Below, one piece after another: positions 50,961-59,148 of a stretch of 64,000 bases of DNA. The DNA is from Pseudomonadota bacterium. GTDB taxonomy: Bacteria > Pseudomonadota > Gammaproteobacteria > Steroidobacterales > Steroidobacteraceae. The stretch covers positions 208,903 to 272,902 of the forward strand of contig JAFEFN010000005.1 in assembly GCA_018240525.1 (NCBI GenBank), written 5' to 3'. Made by a program: the position numbers and the translations under genes. Under the pieces are notes generated by a model, which did not search any database, was not told the DNA's origin, and saw nothing but the letters and a program-made list of their open reading frames with translations. Each line of letters begins with the position of its first letter. Within the stretch, counting starts at the first letter, position 1.

Positions 50961-51066
50961 GGGAGCTCTGCACTGACTCGACGTCCTTGAGGGCCATCGC
51001 CTCGCCCCAGCATCGGTTCGGGGTCGGGCCGGCTCACTCATACATACATAAACGGGGTGTCCGCGA

Positions 51067-53706
51067 ATGAAGCTCAATCAGAAGTGCGCCCGCGCCGTAT
51101 CGGCCATCCTGGGTGCGCATGCCGGTGCGGCCGCGTACGCTGCGGAACCGGTCGACCAGTCGGTAGGCGCAAGCGGTATCCAGGAGGTGACGGTCACCGC
51201 GCAGCGGCGATCCGAGAACTCGCAGGACGTGCCGATCGCCATGCAGGCCTTCACCGGTGAGAGCCTCGCCGAGCTGAACGTCGCCACCTTCGACGACTTC
51301 ATCAAGTACCTGCCGAACGTCACGGCCGCATCCAGCGGGCCGGGCCAGACGAACATCTACATGCGCGGCCTGAACTCGGGCAACCAGGGCATCCAGTCGG
51401 GCGGCTCGATCAACGGCTTCCCGAACGTCGCCATCTATCTGGACGACCAGTCCGGCCAGCTGCCGGGACGCAACCTCGATGTCTACGCCGCCGACCTGGA
51501 ACGCATCGAGGTTCTGGAGGGCCCGCAGGGTACCTTGTTCGGTGCCGGCGCCCAGGCGGGCGTGATCCGCTACATCACGAACAAGCCGAAGATGAATGTC
51601 ACCGAAGGCAGCGCCACGGCGGCCTATGGCGTCACCGCAGGCGGCGACCCCAATGCCGACATCACCGCGGTGCTGAACCTGCCCCTGATTCCGGACCACC
51701 TGGCGGTCCGGGGCGTCGTTTACAACGACCGGCGCGGCGGCTACATCAACAACGTGCCCGCGACCTTTACGCGCAAGCCCACCGATCTCGGCATCCACTA
51801 CGCGAACTACCCGGATGGCTGCGTGCAGAGCCAGTACGCGGGCCCGACTGACACGGTGTGCCAGCCCCCGCCCGGCGGCTCCCAGGTCACCAATGCGGGG
51901 CTCACGGGCAATGGCATCAACCCGGTGACCTACAGCGGCGCCCGGGTATCGGCGCTCTGGGACATCAACGCCGACTGGAACGCGCTGATCACCCAGAGCT
52001 ACCAGACCATCGATGCCCAGGGCGTGTTCTACCAGATGCCCTATGGTTCGGACGGCGAGCCCCTGCCCAGGCAGTCGGTCACGCTCTTCAGCCCCTCCTG
52101 GAGCAAGGACAAGTTCGTCAACACCGCGTGGACCTTGAACGGCAAGCTCGGTCCGCTGCATGCGGTGTACACCGGGTCGTACCTCGTGCGCACCATCGAG
52201 CAGTCCCAGGATTACACCAACTATGCGCGCGGCTTCTATGCCGGCTACTACCAGTGCCGCGGCGCCGAGCCGGGCAACGGGCTGCCCACGGCCACCTGCT
52301 ACTCGCCCGCCACAACCTGGAACGAGACCGAGCGCTCCGCGCACCAAAGCCACGAGCTGCGCCTGAGCACGCCGGATGACTGGCGCCTGCGGGCGATCCT
52401 GGGCGGCTTCTGGGAGAAGCTGGACCTCGGGGACCAGCTGAACTGGCTCTACAAGACCGTGCCCTCCTGCACCGACACCGTCACGGTGGGTTGCTTCACC
52501 AACATCGGCACGGCACCCGGCTCGAGCGTGAACAACCCGGGGCTCCGCGGCGACAACGTCTCCTTCTTCAACGACGTGAAGCGCGGCTACACCCAACTGG
52601 CCTTCTTCACTTCGATCGACTTCGACATCATCCCCAAGGTGCTGACCGTCACCGGCGGCACGCGCTTCTACCACTTCGACAACACCGAGAAGGGCACCGT
52701 CGCCGGCAGCTTCGGTTGCTACGAGGCAGGCCCTGCGCCCTGCACCGCCGGGACCGTGAACATCGACGACGAGCACCTGCAGAACACCTATCACGGCTTC
52801 AAGAGCAAGGCGAGCCTCACGTGGCATTTCATGCCGAATGCACTCGCCTGGTATACGTGGTCGCAGGGCTTCCGGCCCGGCGCGTTCAACCGCAGCTCCG
52901 GCTGCTACGTGCCGAACGGGGAAGGCATCCCGCTGTACTGCTCACCGCTCGCATTCGCCTCGGATAACCTGACGAACAACGAGATCGGCTGGAAGACCGA
53001 GTTCCTCGATCATCGTCTGCAGTTCAACGGCGCCGTCTACCAGGAGAACTGGGACAACGTGCAGGTGGCGTTCTTCGACCCGGGCGTTCTGGGCAACGTC
53101 GGCTTCGGCACCAACGGCCCGAACTACCGCATCCGTGGCCTTGAGACCAGCCTGATTGCCCTCCTCTACCCCGGGCTCACGCTGCAGGGTGCCGCCTCCT
53201 GGAACAGCAGCACCCAGACCAACTCCCCGTACCTGATCGCCAACAACCCGGCGCTCAAGGAGGGCAATGCGACCTCGCAGGCCGAGTACGGACAGCCGAT
53301 CCTGAGCATCGAGAACCCGTACGGCCCGCCCGGAGGCCCGAGTGCCAACTGCCCGCCGCTGCAGTGGAACATGCGTCTGCGCTATGAGTGGGCGATGGCG
53401 GCCTACCACACCTGGGTGCAGGGTGCGGTGTCGCACACGGCGCACTCCTACACGCAGTCGGCCTCCAACCCGAGCCTGGCGGAGGCCGGGGCCGTGACCA
53501 CGACGCTGCTGCGGTTCGAAAATCCCGCCTACACCACGTTCGACGCATCGATCGGCGCTGCCAGGGATGCGTGGACCGCGGAGCTGTACGCGCAGAACCT
53601 CACGAACGTGAACAAGAGCACCTACACCTCGACCAACCAGTTCGTGCTCGCCGAGACGATCCTGCGGCCGCGCGTCATCGAGCTGCGACTCGGCTACAAG
53701 TTCTGA
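51067..53706 (+). CDS. TonB-dependent outer-membrane receptor
   Basis: This receptor of 879 residues starts with MKLNQKCARAVSAILGAHAG, a leader close to that of the receptor at 13224 but with AGAAAYAAEP at the cleavage region. It has plug segments IQEVTVTAQRRSENSQDVPI and VLEGPQGTLFGAGAQAGVIR, and a barrel ending VIELRLGYKF. It resembles its paralogue in order and length. It is followed by the ThDP enzyme gene after 58 bases and is divergent to MFS-SMP30, so it is the probable outer-membrane gate for the compound broken down by these neighbours. The ATG is the only one before the leader. Confidence 0.94.
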   Translation: MKLNQKCARAVSAILGAHAGAAAYAAEPVDQSVGASGIQEVTVTAQRRSENSQDVPIAMQAFTGESLAELNVATFDDFIKYLPNVTAASSGPGQTNIYMRGLNSGNQGIQSGGSINGFPNVAIYLDDQSGQLPGRNLDVYAADLERIEVLEGPQGTLFGAGAQAGVIRYITNKPKMNVTEGSATAAYGVTAGGDPNADITAVLNLPLIPDHLAVRGVVYNDRRGGYINNVPATFTRKPTDLGIHYANYPDGCVQSQYAGPTDTVCQPPPGGSQVTNAGLTGNGINPVTYSGARVSALWDINADWNALITQSYQTIDAQGVFYQMPYGSDGEPLPRQSVTLFSPSWSKDKFVNTAWTLNGKLGPLHAVYTGSYLVRTIEQSQDYTNYARGFYAGYYQCRGAEPGNGLPTATCYSPATTWNETERSAHQSHELRLSTPDDWRLRAILGGFWEKLDLGDQLNWLYKTVPSCTDTVTVGCFTNIGTAPGSSVNNPGLRGDNVSFFNDVKRGYTQLAFFTSIDFDIIPKVLTVTGGTRFYHFDNTEKGTVAGSFGCYEAGPAPCTAGTVNIDDEHLQNTYHGFKSKASLTWHFMPNALAWYTWSQGFRPGAFNRSSGCYVPNGEGIPLYCSPLAFASDNLTNNEIGWKTEFLDHRLQFNGAVYQENWDNVQVAFFDPGVLGNVGFGTNGPNYRIRGLETSLIALLYPGLTLQGAASWNSSTQTNSPYLIANNPALKEGNATSQAEYGQPILSIENPYGPPGGPSANCPPLQWNMRLRYEWAMAAYHTWVQGAVSHTAHSYTQSASNPSLAEAGAVTTTLLRFENPAYTTFDASIGAARDAWTAELYAQNLTNVNKSTYTSTNQFVLAETILRPRVIELRLGYKF

Positions 53707-53764
53707 TCATGAGGAACGTGCCGGCCGGCCGCATGGACGGCACCCGCAGCGACCGGCGGACCGC

Positions 53765-55369
53765 ATGGCCATGAACTGCGGCGAAGCGGTGATGCAGCTG
53801 CTCGCGGACTACGGGGTGGATACCGTCTTCGGCATGGCCGGCACGATGACGGTGGAGCTGTATCGCGGTATCGGGCGTGCGGGCATCCGCCACGTGCAGT
53901 GCCGCAACGAGCAGGGCGCGAGCCTGATGGCCGACGGCTATGCCCGCGCCACCGGCAAGCCGGGCGTCTGCACGATCATCGCAGGTCCCGGGGTCACCAA
54001 TGCCGCCACCGGGATCGCGCAGGCCTACTGTGATTCGCAGCCGATGCTGGTGCTCTCGGGGGCCTGCCTGACGCGCTCCCTGGGAAAGGGCTGGGGCGCA
54101 ATCCACGAGCTCGATGACCAGGCGGGGGTGACCGCAGGGTTCACCGCATTGAGCGCCATGGTCCACTACCCGGAGGAGCTGCCCGAGCTGCTGGGCCGTG
54201 CCTTCGGGGTCTTTCGCAGCGGCAGACCCCGCCCAGTGCACCTGTCGCTGCCCCGGGACGTGCTGCCCGAGCCGGTCGACGCGCCGTGGAAGACACGGCG
54301 GACGCCTGCCCTGCCCGTGCCCGATCCAGCCTCCATCGAGGAGGCGGCCGACCGGCTGGCCCGGGCACGGCGGCCCCTGGTGCTCGTGGGCGGCGGCGCC
54401 GTGGGCACCGGCTCCGCGCTGCGCGAGATTGTCGAGCGCGTGGGTGCTCCGGTTCTCTCTACCAATGCCGGCAAGGGGATCCTGCCCGAGTCGCACCCGC
54501 TTTCCCTGGGCTGCTCGATCGTGCAGAAGGCGAGCCAGCAGGCGCTGGCCGAGGCGGACCTGGTCCTGCTGGTCGGCTCGCAGGTCGCTCCCGGCGACCA
54601 CTTCCTGCACGACCTTCCCATTACCGGCGACATCATCCGCATCGACATCGACGCGCGGGAACTGACCTCCCGTTATGGCGCCGCCCTGCCCATCCTCGGG
54701 GATGCCCGCTCTGCCCTGCCCGCGCTGGCCTCCGCACTCAACCGGCACACGCCCGCGGCACAAGCCGCCACCGGACAGCGGCGGGCACTCGACATTCGCG
54801 CCGCCAATGCCGCGTCCATGACCGACCTGGAACGACGCCATGCGCGCGTATGGCAGATCCTGCGACCGGCCTTACCCGCTGACACCATCGTCATGGGCGA
54901 CATGACCCAGCTGGTCTACACCGGCAGCTTCGCGATGCCGATGGAGCAGGAGCGATGCTGGTACTACTCCGGAACCTATTGCGCCCTGGGCGTGGCCCTG
55001 CCGATGGCCATCGGCGCGAAGCTCGGTGCGCCGCACCGCCCCGTGATAGCGGTGGCGGGCGATGGCGGGTTCATGTTCACGGTCAGCGAACTGGCGACGG
55101 CCGTGGAGGCAGGCATCGCGCTCCCCGTGATCGTCTGGAACAACGATGCACTGATGGCGATCGTCGAGCAGATGGATCAGCGGCAGATCCCGCGCATCGG
55201 TGTCGAGCCGAAGAGCCCGGACTTCCTCGGGCTGGCACGAAGCCTGGGATGCCATGCGACGCGCCCTGCCAGCGCTGCGCAGCTGGCGCAGGCGATGCGC
55301 ACTGCCCTGTCCGCCGACCGGCCCACCCTGATCGAGCTGCACCAGGACAGCGGCTGGCTCAGCGCCTAG
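53765..55369 (+). CDS. ThDP-dependent decarboxylase/lyase, AruI-like
   Basis: This 534-residue enzyme has the three-domain acetolactate-synthase layout. The catalytic Glu is in HVQCRNEQGASLMADGYAR; the ThDP/Mg motif is AGDGGFMFTVSELATAVEAG with the following IVWNND. Segments GMAGTMTVELYRGIGRAG and LGKGWGAIHELDDQAGVT are close to 5-guanidino-2-oxopentanoate decarboxylase (AruI), which removes CO2 from a 2-oxo acid made from arginine by transamination. No AruH partner is nearby, so another 2-oxo acid may be used. It follows the TonB receptor on the same strand by 58 bases; stop codons of this and the convergent reductase gene overlap by four bases. Confidence 0.87.
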   Translation: MAMNCGEAVMQLLADYGVDTVFGMAGTMTVELYRGIGRAGIRHVQCRNEQGASLMADGYARATGKPGVCTIIAGPGVTNAATGIAQAYCDSQPMLVLSGACLTRSLGKGWGAIHELDDQAGVTAGFTALSAMVHYPEELPELLGRAFGVFRSGRPRPVHLSLPRDVLPEPVDAPWKTRRTPALPVPDPASIEEAADRLARARRPLVLVGGGAVGTGSALREIVERVGAPVLSTNAGKGILPESHPLSLGCSIVQKASQQALAEADLVLLVGSQVAPGDHFLHDLPITGDIIRIDIDARELTSRYGAALPILGDARSALPALASALNRHTPAAQAATGQRRALDIRAANAASMTDLERRHARVWQILRPALPADTIVMGDMTQLVYTGSFAMPMEQERCWYYSGTYCALGVALPMAIGAKLGAPHRPVIAVAGDGGFMFTVSELATAVEAGIALPVIVWNNDALMAIVEQMDQRQIPRIGVEPKSPDFLGLARSLGCHATRPASAAQLAQAMRTALSADRPTLIELHQDSGWLSA

Positions 55370-56364
55370 GTCGCGGCGGCGTAGGCACGCGGCCGACGCA
55401 GGGGGTTCTGGTCGTTGATCTCGTCGCGCGGCCGGTACGGCTCCTCGAGACAGGCGCGCTCCGTTGCATCCAGCTGCAAGCGCAGGGACGCGACCGCCAC
55501 GTCCAGCTGCGCCGTCCGGGAGGCCCCCACGATCGGGACGCTGCGATTGGGATTGCCAACGACCCAGGCCATCGCCACCTCGGCCATGCTGACCCCGCGG
55601 CGCGCGGCCACCGAGCGCACGCGAGCGGCAATCTCGCGGTCAATGTCATCGCCGTAGAAGCCCTGGTAGACATCGTGGCTGGTGCGCGCCGTCTGCCCCT
55701 CGCGCGCCAGCATGCCGCGTGCCAGCGGACTGAAGGTCGTCACGGCGATCTCCTGGCTGCGGCAGTACGGGAACATCTCCCGCTCCTCTTCGCGGTAGAG
55801 CACGTTGTACTGGCACTGCATGTTCACGAACGGCGTCCAGCCGTTGCGGACCGCCGCACAGTTCATGAGAGCGAACTGCCAGGCATACATGGTCGAGGCG
55901 CCGAGGTAGCGCACCTTGCCCGCGCGCACCGTGTCGTGCAGCGCCGCCATGGTCTCCTCGATCGGCGTGTGCTCATCGAAAGCATGGATCACGTAAAGGT
56001 CGACGTAGTCGGTTCCCATCCTCTGCAGTGAGCGATCGATCGAAGCGGCGATGTGCTTGCGCGACAACCCGCGGTCCTCCGGGTCATCGCTCATCGGGTA
56101 AAAGACCTTCGTCGCCAGCACCAGCTGCTCGCGCGGACGCATCTTCAGCAGGTTGCGACCGACAACCTCCTCGTTGCGTCCGAGCGAGTACCAGTCGGCC
56201 ATGTCGAAGAAGTTGATTCCCAAATCCAGAGCGTGGCGCAGGATAGGCACGGAGTCCGCCTCGTCCAGCACCCAGCCCTTCCAGGCGGAACTGCCCATCG
56301 ACATCGTACCGAGGCACAGCGGCGAGACGTTGAGACCGGTCCGTCCGAGGCGGATGTAATCCAT
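55366..56364 (-). CDS. Aldo/keto reductase
   Basis: This cytoplasmic AKR barrel protein has 332 residues. The catalytic tetrad is intact: Asp and Tyr in FFDMADWYSLGRNEE, Lys in LVLATKVFYP and His in LYVIHAFDEH. Cofactor-side segments are VTTFSPLARGML and VPIVGASRTAQLDVAVA. It resembles the YajO/Gcy-like AKR11-12 enzymes that reduce aldehydes or ketones with NADPH. No signal is present, unlike the AKR at 3711. The ATG 56364 begins MDYIRLGRTGLNVSPLCLG, the usual N-terminus. It converges with the AruI-like gene and is divergent from the second SMP-30 gene. Confidence 0.92.
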   Translation of the reverse strand: MDYIRLGRTGLNVSPLCLGTMSMGSSAWKGWVLDEADSVPILRHALDLGINFFDMADWYSLGRNEEVVGRNLLKMRPREQLVLATKVFYPMSDDPEDRGLSRKHIAASIDRSLQRMGTDYVDLYVIHAFDEHTPIEETMAALHDTVRAGKVRYLGASTMYAWQFALMNCAAVRNGWTPFVNMQCQYNVLYREEEREMFPYCRSQEIAVTTFSPLARGMLAREGQTARTSHDVYQGFYGDDIDREIAARVRSVAARRGVSMAEVAMAWVVGNPNRSVPIVGASRTAQLDVAVASLRLQLDATERACLEEPYRPRDEINDQNPLRRPRAYAAAT

Positions 56365-56536
56365 GGCAGGCCCGCGGGTTGAGTTGCAGCATTCTGGCAC
56401 GGGTCCGCCGGCTCGGCAGCTGGCAACGACGCGCAGGGGCTCGTTGCAGCCCGGGGGCGGTGCCTGCATACTTTTCCCCTCGCTCCTGTACCGACGCGCG
56501 CGCCGCAGGTACCGGCCCTGTCGGTGAGGACATCTC

Positions 56537-57454
56537 GTGCATCCGCCAACCGCTGCCTCGAGTCTCTGTGCGGCCCTCGCCGGCAGCTCCCTCGCCTGTG
56601 GCCTGGCGCTGGCGAGTTCCCCTACGGTCATCGATGCGACAGCACACTATCCGGAAGGCCCCGTCTGGCATGACGGCCGGCTGTTCTACGTGGAATACGC
56701 TGCCAGCACCGTCAAGTCCTGGGATGGCAGGCGCGCAAGCGTGGTGTGGCGCAAGGAGGGCTGCGGCCCGAGCGGTCTCATCGCGCGCGGGGAGCACCTG
56801 CTGGTGGCCTGCTACGACGGCAACTACCTGCTGGAGCTGGACGCCTCCGGACACGAGGTACGCTCTCTCCGCACCGATGCCGCGCAGCGGCCGTTCATCG
56901 GGCCCAATGATTTCGCCGCGGACGACCGCGGCGGGACCTACTTCTCCGCCTCCGGCGTCTACGACCTGAAGGCGCCGGTCAGCGGCGCGCTGCTGTACCT
57001 TGGCGCAGACGGCACCATCACCCCGGTCGCCGACACCCTGCACTACCCCAACGGCCTCACCGTCAGCCGCGACCGCAAGCACCTGCTGGTCGCAGAGATG
57101 CTGGCGGGCCGGGTGCTGTCGTTCCCGATCCATGCGGACGGTCGGCTGGGCGCGCGCACGGTCTGGGCGCGACTGCAGGACCTGGCCCCGATGACGGGCC
57201 ACGAGGATGCGTACAACGGGCCTGACGGCCTGAAGCTTGGCCCCGACGGCAACTACTACATCGCCCAGAACGGCTCCGGGCGGGTGCTGGTGGTCAGCGA
57301 CGCGGCGAAGCTCGTGCGCGTCGTGAGCGTGCCGACGCCCTACGTGACCAACATGGCGTTCGATCCGCGTACCGCCGGGGCATTGTTCATCACCGGGGTC
57401 TTCGATGAGTGGAAGCCCCCGTTCGCCGGGGCCGTTTATCATGCGACGCCGTGA
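56537..57454 (+). CDS. Secreted SMP-30/gluconolactonase-like protein (paralogue)
   Basis: This 305-residue propeller matches the protein at 48569 in its key segments: YPEGPVWHDGRLFYVEYAAS, KEGCGPSGLIARGEHLLVAC, FIGPNDFAADDRGGTYF, LHYPNGLTVSRDRKHLLV and YNGPDGLKLGPDGNYYIAQN, giving the Glu, Asn and Asp metal ligands of SMP-30. The N-terminus, MHPPTAASSLCAALAGSSLA, is a short signal-like leader. Start GTG 56537 with gagga six bases upstream. It leads into the TudS-like gene (50-base gap), so it may be translated from the same mRNA. Confidence 0.87.
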   Translation: MHPPTAASSLCAALAGSSLACGLALASSPTVIDATAHYPEGPVWHDGRLFYVEYAASTVKSWDGRRASVVWRKEGCGPSGLIARGEHLLVACYDGNYLLELDASGHEVRSLRTDAAQRPFIGPNDFAADDRGGTYFSASGVYDLKAPVSGALLYLGADGTITPVADTLHYPNGLTVSRDRKHLLVAEMLAGRVLSFPIHADGRLGARTVWARLQDLAPMTGHEDAYNGPDGLKLGPDGNYYIAQNGSGRVLVVSDAAKLVRVVSVPTPYVTNMAFDPRTAGALFITGVFDEWKPPFAGAVYHATP

Positions 57455-57503
57455 GGGTCCCTCACGTGCCCGATCCCAGGAATGCGCGAGGAGTGACTGA
57501 ACG

Positions 57504-58106
57504 GTGAGCCCAAACCCGCCCCGCAAAGTGGCTGTCGTTGCCAATTGCCTCCTCAACCAGAACGCCAAGGTCTGCGAGGGCGCCCGCTATCCCGGCGTGG
57601 TGCGCCCCGTGGTCGAGGCCCTGCGCAACCGCGGCTACGAACTGCTGCAGCTCCCCTGCCCGGAGCTCGCCTTTGCCGGCGCGCGCCGCTGGTGGGCGGT
57701 CTACGAGCAGTACGACACGCCGGTCTACCGCAACCACTGCCGTAACCTCGCGCGGGCGATTGCGCCCTTGATCGAACAGCACCTGCGCAACGGTGACGAA
57801 CTGATCCTCATCGGACTGGACGGCAGCCCCTCCACGGGCGTTCGATTCACCTCCAGCAAGCCTGACTGGGGTGGCCGGCCTGATCGCCCGCAGGATGACT
57901 GGGACATCGTCCCCGGCAGAGGCATCTGGATCGAGGAGCTCGAGGCGGAACTGGCGCGCCGCGGCCTGCCGCCCATACCGGCCACCGGCTGGGCCCTGGA
58001 CATGGGACGTTTTGACGAGCCGGGCTCGCGCCGCGACCTCGAGGGATTTCTCGATGGCGAGGACCTCAAGCGCCGCGTCCGCGTGGACCCCACGACCCTC
58101 CCATGA
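57504..58106 (+). CDS. TudS-related (DUF523-like) putative desulfidase
   Basis: This 200-residue protein resembles TudS-related desulfidases, which use a [4Fe-4S] cluster held by three cysteines to remove sulfur from thio-heterocycles such as 2-thiouracil. Expected segments are VAVVANCLLNQNAKVCEGAR (Cys15), LLQLPCPELAF (Cys52) and the GSPSxGV loop. In this loop the usual Cys is Thr111 (LIGLDGSPSTGVRF), so the third cluster ligand is missing; Cys24 or Cys79 (YRNHCRNLA) could substitute. So it could bind an incomplete cluster or have changed function. GTG 57504 start. It overlaps the next gene by 4 bases (ATGA). Confidence 0.65.
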   Translation: MSPNPPRKVAVVANCLLNQNAKVCEGARYPGVVRPVVEALRNRGYELLQLPCPELAFAGARRWWAVYEQYDTPVYRNHCRNLARAIAPLIEQHLRNGDELILIGLDGSPSTGVRFTSSKPDWGGRPDRPQDDWDIVPGRGIWIEELEAELARRGLPPIPATGWALDMGRFDEPGSRRDLEGFLDGEDLKRRVRVDPTTLP

Positions 58107-58522
58107 GCGGCGATCTGCGCGGTTGGCGAATTGCCCTCGCGGCCGGGGGCCTGGTCAATCCAGGCGCGCAGGCGCCCGATCATGCCCGTGGGGCGATGGG
58201 CGTCATTGAGGAGTGCGGCTATGGCGTGCTCCAGCTTCCGCCACCCGGACCGCATGCACTGCTCCTCGCGGTCCTGTGCGACCAGGTCGCCGAGTATGCG
58301 CACCATGGGTACGCCGTCGTGGCCCTTGGCTTGCAGGGCGAGACCGGCCAGGGCTTGCACTGGAGGCGACTCGCTTCACTGTTGCGAGCGCGGAACGTGT
58401 CACTACCGCCGCGCCACGTGGTTCGCCTGGACGTAACCCCTGCCGTGTCGAAGCAGCGCCTTGCCCAGTTCCTGTCTTCGTTCGACCTGCCCGTCGCCGA
58501 ACAGCAGCGCTGGCGGGTCTAG
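58103..58522 (+). CDS. Cysteine-less partner resembling the TudS-like protein
   Basis: This 139-residue protein, coupled by ATGA overlap to the TudS-like gene, follows the same plan: WRIALAAGGLVNPGAQ aligns by eye with KVAVVANCLLNQNAK, GVIEECGYGVLQLPPPGP with EALRNRGYELLQLPCPEL, and VVALGLQGETGQGL with LILIGLDGSPSTGVRF. The cluster cysteines have become Gly and Pro, and the substrate loop is shortened. It may be a regulatory or structural partner, formed by duplication and decay of the first gene. This is my own alignment, so it needs a profile check. No other family recognised. Confidence 0.55.
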   Translation: MSGDLRGWRIALAAGGLVNPGAQAPDHARGAMGVIEECGYGVLQLPPPGPHALLLAVLCDQVAEYAHHGYAVVALGLQGETGQGLHWRRLASLLRARNVSLPPRHVVRLDVTPAVSKQRLAQFLSSFDLPVAEQQRWRV

Positions 58523-58568
58523 TAGCATTGCTCCACACGGGGGCGACTTCCTAAGAGAGCGGGACGCG

Positions 58569-58985
58569 GTGAAACCCAGGCGTACGGACGGGCCATCGGC
58601 CTCGGCGAGCATTTCGCAACGCATCCAGGAGCTCGGCGACTGGCGCGGCGCCACACTCGCGCGCGTGCGCGAGCTGATTCACGAAGCCGACCCGGACATC
58701 GTGGAAGAGTGGAAATGGATGGGCACGCCGGTGTGGTCGCACGATGGCATCGTTTGCACCGGGGAGTCCTACAAGCAGGTCGTCAAACTCACCTTCGCAC
58801 GGGGCGCAGCGCTTGAGGATCCCAGGGGTCTCTTCAATGCGAGCCTGGAAGGCAATGCGCGGCGGGCGATTGATCTGCGCGAGGGCGAGTCCATCAACGC
58901 CACCGCCTTCAAACAGCTGATCCGCGCCGCCGTGGCCGGCAACCGCGCTGCGCTGGCACAACGGTCCGCTCGCAAAAAGAAATAG
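58569..58985 (+). CDS. DUF1801 (YdhG-like) protein
   Basis: This 138-residue protein shows the DUF1801 pattern: LARVRELIHEADPDIVEEWK, then WMGTPVWSHDGIVCTGESYK, VVKLTFARGAAL, and a basic C-terminus (LAQRSARKKK). Members have an iron-chaperone-like fold (frataxin relative YdhG) but no firm function. The start is GTG 58569 (gagagcggga ahead), the best site before the domain; the frame upstream is not conserved. It is the last gene of the plus-strand run starting at 56537. Confidence 0.82.
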   Translation: MKPRRTDGPSASASISQRIQELGDWRGATLARVRELIHEADPDIVEEWKWMGTPVWSHDGIVCTGESYKQVVKLTFARGAALEDPRGLFNASLEGNARRAIDLREGESINATAFKQLIRAAVAGNRAALAQRSARKKK

Positions 58986-59148
58986 ATCGCCCGTACCTTC
59001 CTGCGGTTTACGGCTTGCTGCGCACCGTCCCGCGGCGCTTGCCAGGTCCGCGCGCAGCACGGCCGCGATGGCAGACTTGAGCTCCTTGCGAGGGTGCCGG
59101 GTCGACAGAGGCGCCACTCGACGTTCGCTGCGGGCGCGCCTCCAGGAG

